Positions 5,307 through 6,907 of a stretch of 6,907 bases of DNA are shown piece by piece. The notes under the pieces are model-generated. The model was not told the DNA's origin. It saw only the letters and a program-made list of their open reading frames with translations, and made no database searches. Made by a program: the position numbers and the translations under genes. Origin of the DNA: Caldilineae bacterium (GTDB lineage: Bacteria; Chloroflexota; Anaerolineae; J102); assembly GCA_011192085.1 (NCBI GenBank), contig DUEQ01000136.1:1-6907 (forward strand). The letters run 5' to 3'. Positions within the stretch are counted from its first letter, which is position 1. Each line of letters opens with the position of its first letter.

Positions 5307-6833
5307 TTACCTGGTTTCAGCCGAGAGCACTTCGCCCGTCTCCGCGTCGATGATGACCTCCGCAGTGTGCTTGCCGTCACTCAGTTCCACGACCCATGCC
5401 TCCTTGCCGTTGTAGGAGCCAGGCATGACCGTGGTTTCTTTGAGCTTGCCCTTGAGCAGGCCTTGCTCTTCGACGGTGTCGCGGGCGATGGCAATGGCCG
5501 CCTTGGGCGTGATCTTGCCCGCCATCTCCTGGGGCGTCTGTTCTGGCTGTTCGGGCCGCTTGCCCAGGGTGACTTTCAGGTCCATCTCTTTGCCATCCCG
5601 CAGCACGGTCAACGTCACCTCCTGTCCAGGCGAAGCCTTGGTCACCAGATAGGCGACCAGATCGTTGAAGTTGCGTACAGGTTCGCCATCGATGGCGATG
5701 ATGATATCGCCGCCTTTGTGCAGTTCAACGCCATCGGTGGAGATCACTTTCCCGCCGCCTTTGACGCCGCCCTTATCGGCTGGGCCGCCAGGCACAACCT
5801 GATCGACATAGGCGCCCAACACGCCCTCGGGCAGGTTCAGGGCTTCGGCCAGTTCTGGGGTGACGCTTTGGCCGCGGATGCCTAGATACGCGTACTCGTA
5901 CTTGCCGTTCTCGATGAGTGCGGGGACGACTCGCTGCACGATGGAGACGGGGATGGCGAAGCCGATGCCGGAGCTGGCCCGCACCGGGGATTCAATGGCG
6001 AAGTTAACGCCCACCACCCGGCCGGTCAGATCCAGCAGGGGACCGCCTGAGTTGCCAGGGTTGATAGCTGCGTCGGTCTGGATGACGTCAGGCAGGGAGT
6101 AGTGGGGGCCTACAGCGTTTAGGTCTACGGGCAGGCTGCGGCCAATGGCGCTGACCACGCCCGTGGTCAGGGTCTCTTCCAGACCAAAGGGCGCGCCAAT
6201 GGCGATGACGCTGTATCCCACGCGCAGGCTGTCGGGCGCAGCCAGGGGCAGGGGCTTCAGCTCCACGCCCTTGGACGGTTCCACCTTAATCACGGCCAGA
6301 TCGGCCATGGGGTCCGTTGCCACCAGTTCTCCCTTGGCCCACAAGCCATTGTGGAAGGTGACGATGATATCGGAAGCGCCTTCGATGACATGGTTGTTGG
6401 TGATGATGTGGCCTTCGGCGTCATACACCCAACCAGACCCTTCGCCCCGGATGGGGGGCATATCGCCCGGCTGCCCGGGCATGCCAGGCAGCCCGAAGGG
6501 GAATTCGGGCTGCGTCTCCTGACCCTGACCGATATCGGGATGGCTGACGGTGACTTTGATGTTCACCACCGAGGGGGCGACCCGATTATACAGGTCGGCC
6601 AGGGCTTCTTGCTGGGCTATGGCGATGCTCAGCGCATCCTCATGCTCAGCGGGGAGTTGCACGGGGGCGGGCGTGGGCGTAGGCGCCTGCTGGGCCTGCA
6701 CCACCGTGACGCCCGTCTCCTCCTGCCCCTTGCCGATGACATCCTTCCCCACCTGGGTGACGCTGCATCCGACCAGGACGAAAACGATGATGAGCAGGGC
6801 GCTAATGAGGATGGCGATGCGCTTCGTGTTCAT
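5307..6833 (-). CDS. HtrA/DegP-like serine protease lipoprotein with PDZ and C-terminal PepSY-like domain
   Basis: The 508-aa protein is probably an envelope protease that degrades or refolds damaged exported proteins. Residues 1-23 are a lipoprotein signal (KR, hydrophobic core, lipobox LVGC, Cys23), so it should be anchored to the outer face of the membrane. A flexible PTPTPAP linker (51-57) follows. The trypsin-like domain (about 80-310) has the full triad: H148 in TNNHV, D178 in ADLAVIKV and S262 in NPGNSGGPLLDL. A Pro/Gly/Met-rich loop lies at 111-127. One PDZ domain spans about 315-425, starting at YLGIRG, with a Gly/Lys-rich insertion near 356-375. Residues 441-506 (TPKAAIAIARDTVEEQG ... 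VVELSDGKHTAEVIIDAETGEVLS) look like a PepSY domain, an unusual tail for HtrA. The frame is open 17 codons further upstream. I choose the ATG at 6833 because it begins the signal peptide and has AAGGAG seven bases before it. A strong terminator follows the stop. Confidence 0.95.
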   Translation of the reverse strand: MNTKRIAILISALLIIVFVLVGCSVTQVGKDVIGKGQEETGVTVVQAQQAPTPTPAPVQLPAEHEDALSIAIAQQEALADLYNRVAPSVVNIKVTVSHPDIGQGQETQPEFPFGLPGMPGQPGDMPPIRGEGSGWVYDAEGHIITNNHVIEGASDIIVTFHNGLWAKGELVATDPMADLAVIKVEPSKGVELKPLPLAAPDSLRVGYSVIAIGAPFGLEETLTTGVVSAIGRSLPVDLNAVGPHYSLPDVIQTDAAINPGNSGGPLLDLTGRVVGVNFAIESPVRASSGIGFAIPVSIVQRVVPALIENGKYEYAYLGIRGQSVTPELAEALNLPEGVLGAYVDQVVPGGPADKGGVKGGGKVISTDGVELHKGGDIIIAIDGEPVRNFNDLVAYLVTKASPGQEVTLTVLRDGKEMDLKVTLGKRPEQPEQTPQEMAGKITPKAAIAIARDTVEEQGLLKGKLKETTVMPGSYNGKEAWVVELSDGKHTAEVIIDAETGEVLSAETR

Positions 6834-6840
6834 TTTTTGA

Positions 6841-6846
6841 CTCCTT
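6841..6846 (-). promoter_or_regulatory. Shine-Dalgarno site of the htrA-like gene
   Basis: AAGGAG on the minus strand lies seven bases before the ATG at 6833. It decides this start over the in-frame ATG at 6884. It is the only canonical ribosome-binding site I find among the gene starts in the window. Confidence 0.85.
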
Positions 6847-6853
6847 GGTTGTT

Positions 6854-6863
6854 GATAGCTATC
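6854..6863. promoter_or_regulatory. Perfect 10-bp palindrome upstream of htrA-like gene
   Basis: GATAGCTATC is self-complementary and is followed by an overlapping ATCGAT (6861-6866). It lies 20 bases before the htrA-like ATG, just outside the Shine-Dalgarno site. It could be an operator half-pair or part of the 5' leader. A 10-bp palindrome can arise by chance, and I could not place a convincing promoter around it. Confidence 0.25.
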
Positions 6864-6907
6864 GATAAGAAGTTTTGCATTCACCTCTCCGAGAAGTGGA
6901 CGTAGGC

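Noticed and set aside
6834..6884. Upstream start of the htrA-like gene (17 extra residues)
   Set aside because: It would bury the lipoprotein signal peptide and include the AAGGAG site inside the coding region.

Overview
The window looks like a piece of chromosome from a moderately GC-rich bacterium. I think a member of the Chloroflexota (Anaerolineae-like) is the best guess. This rests on gene style only: a lipoprotein-anchored HtrA protease with a PTPTPAP linker, a small CxxC protein of a type I associate with that phylum, and degenerate heptamer repeats at gene borders. There is no marker RNA, so the assignment is an inference.

Layout. On the + strand from 51 to 2041 lie a 141-aa uncharacterised CxxC protein, triosephosphate isomerase (tpiA) and a polytopic membrane protein with an intramembrane HEFAH zinc-protease motif (M50-like). 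The gaps are 24-26 bases, so co-transcription is plausible. These genes run tail to tail into a block on the - strand. In its reading direction (right to left) the block holds: an HtrA/DegP-type serine protease lipoprotein with trypsin, PDZ and PepSY-like domains (6833-5307); a strong intrinsic terminator (5284-5248); a small lipoprotein reading frame cut by an in-frame TAA (5200-4910); a GT-B glycosyltransferase (4850-3609); a LOG/TIGR00730-family Rossmann protein (3531-2953); and a TauE/SafE-type membrane transporter (2831-2058).

The genes do not form one pathway. tpiA is core glycolysis. HtrA and the M50-like protein suggest envelope protein quality control or signalling. The glycosyltransferase suggests cell-surface or exopolysaccharide work, LOG is nucleotide metabolism, and TauE/SafE is anion (sulfite/sulfonate-type) export. 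No RNA gene, CRISPR array, insertion sequence or phage gene was seen.

The most notable points are the lipoprotein frame whose two halves are in the same frame on either side of a TAA; short ~7-base repeat tracts at gene borders, two of which supply the last codons and stop of a gene; the PepSY-like tail on the HtrA lipoprotein; a possible promoter overlapping the htrA terminator; and the near absence of Shine-Dalgarno sequences except before htrA. I see no convincing new multi-gene system here.
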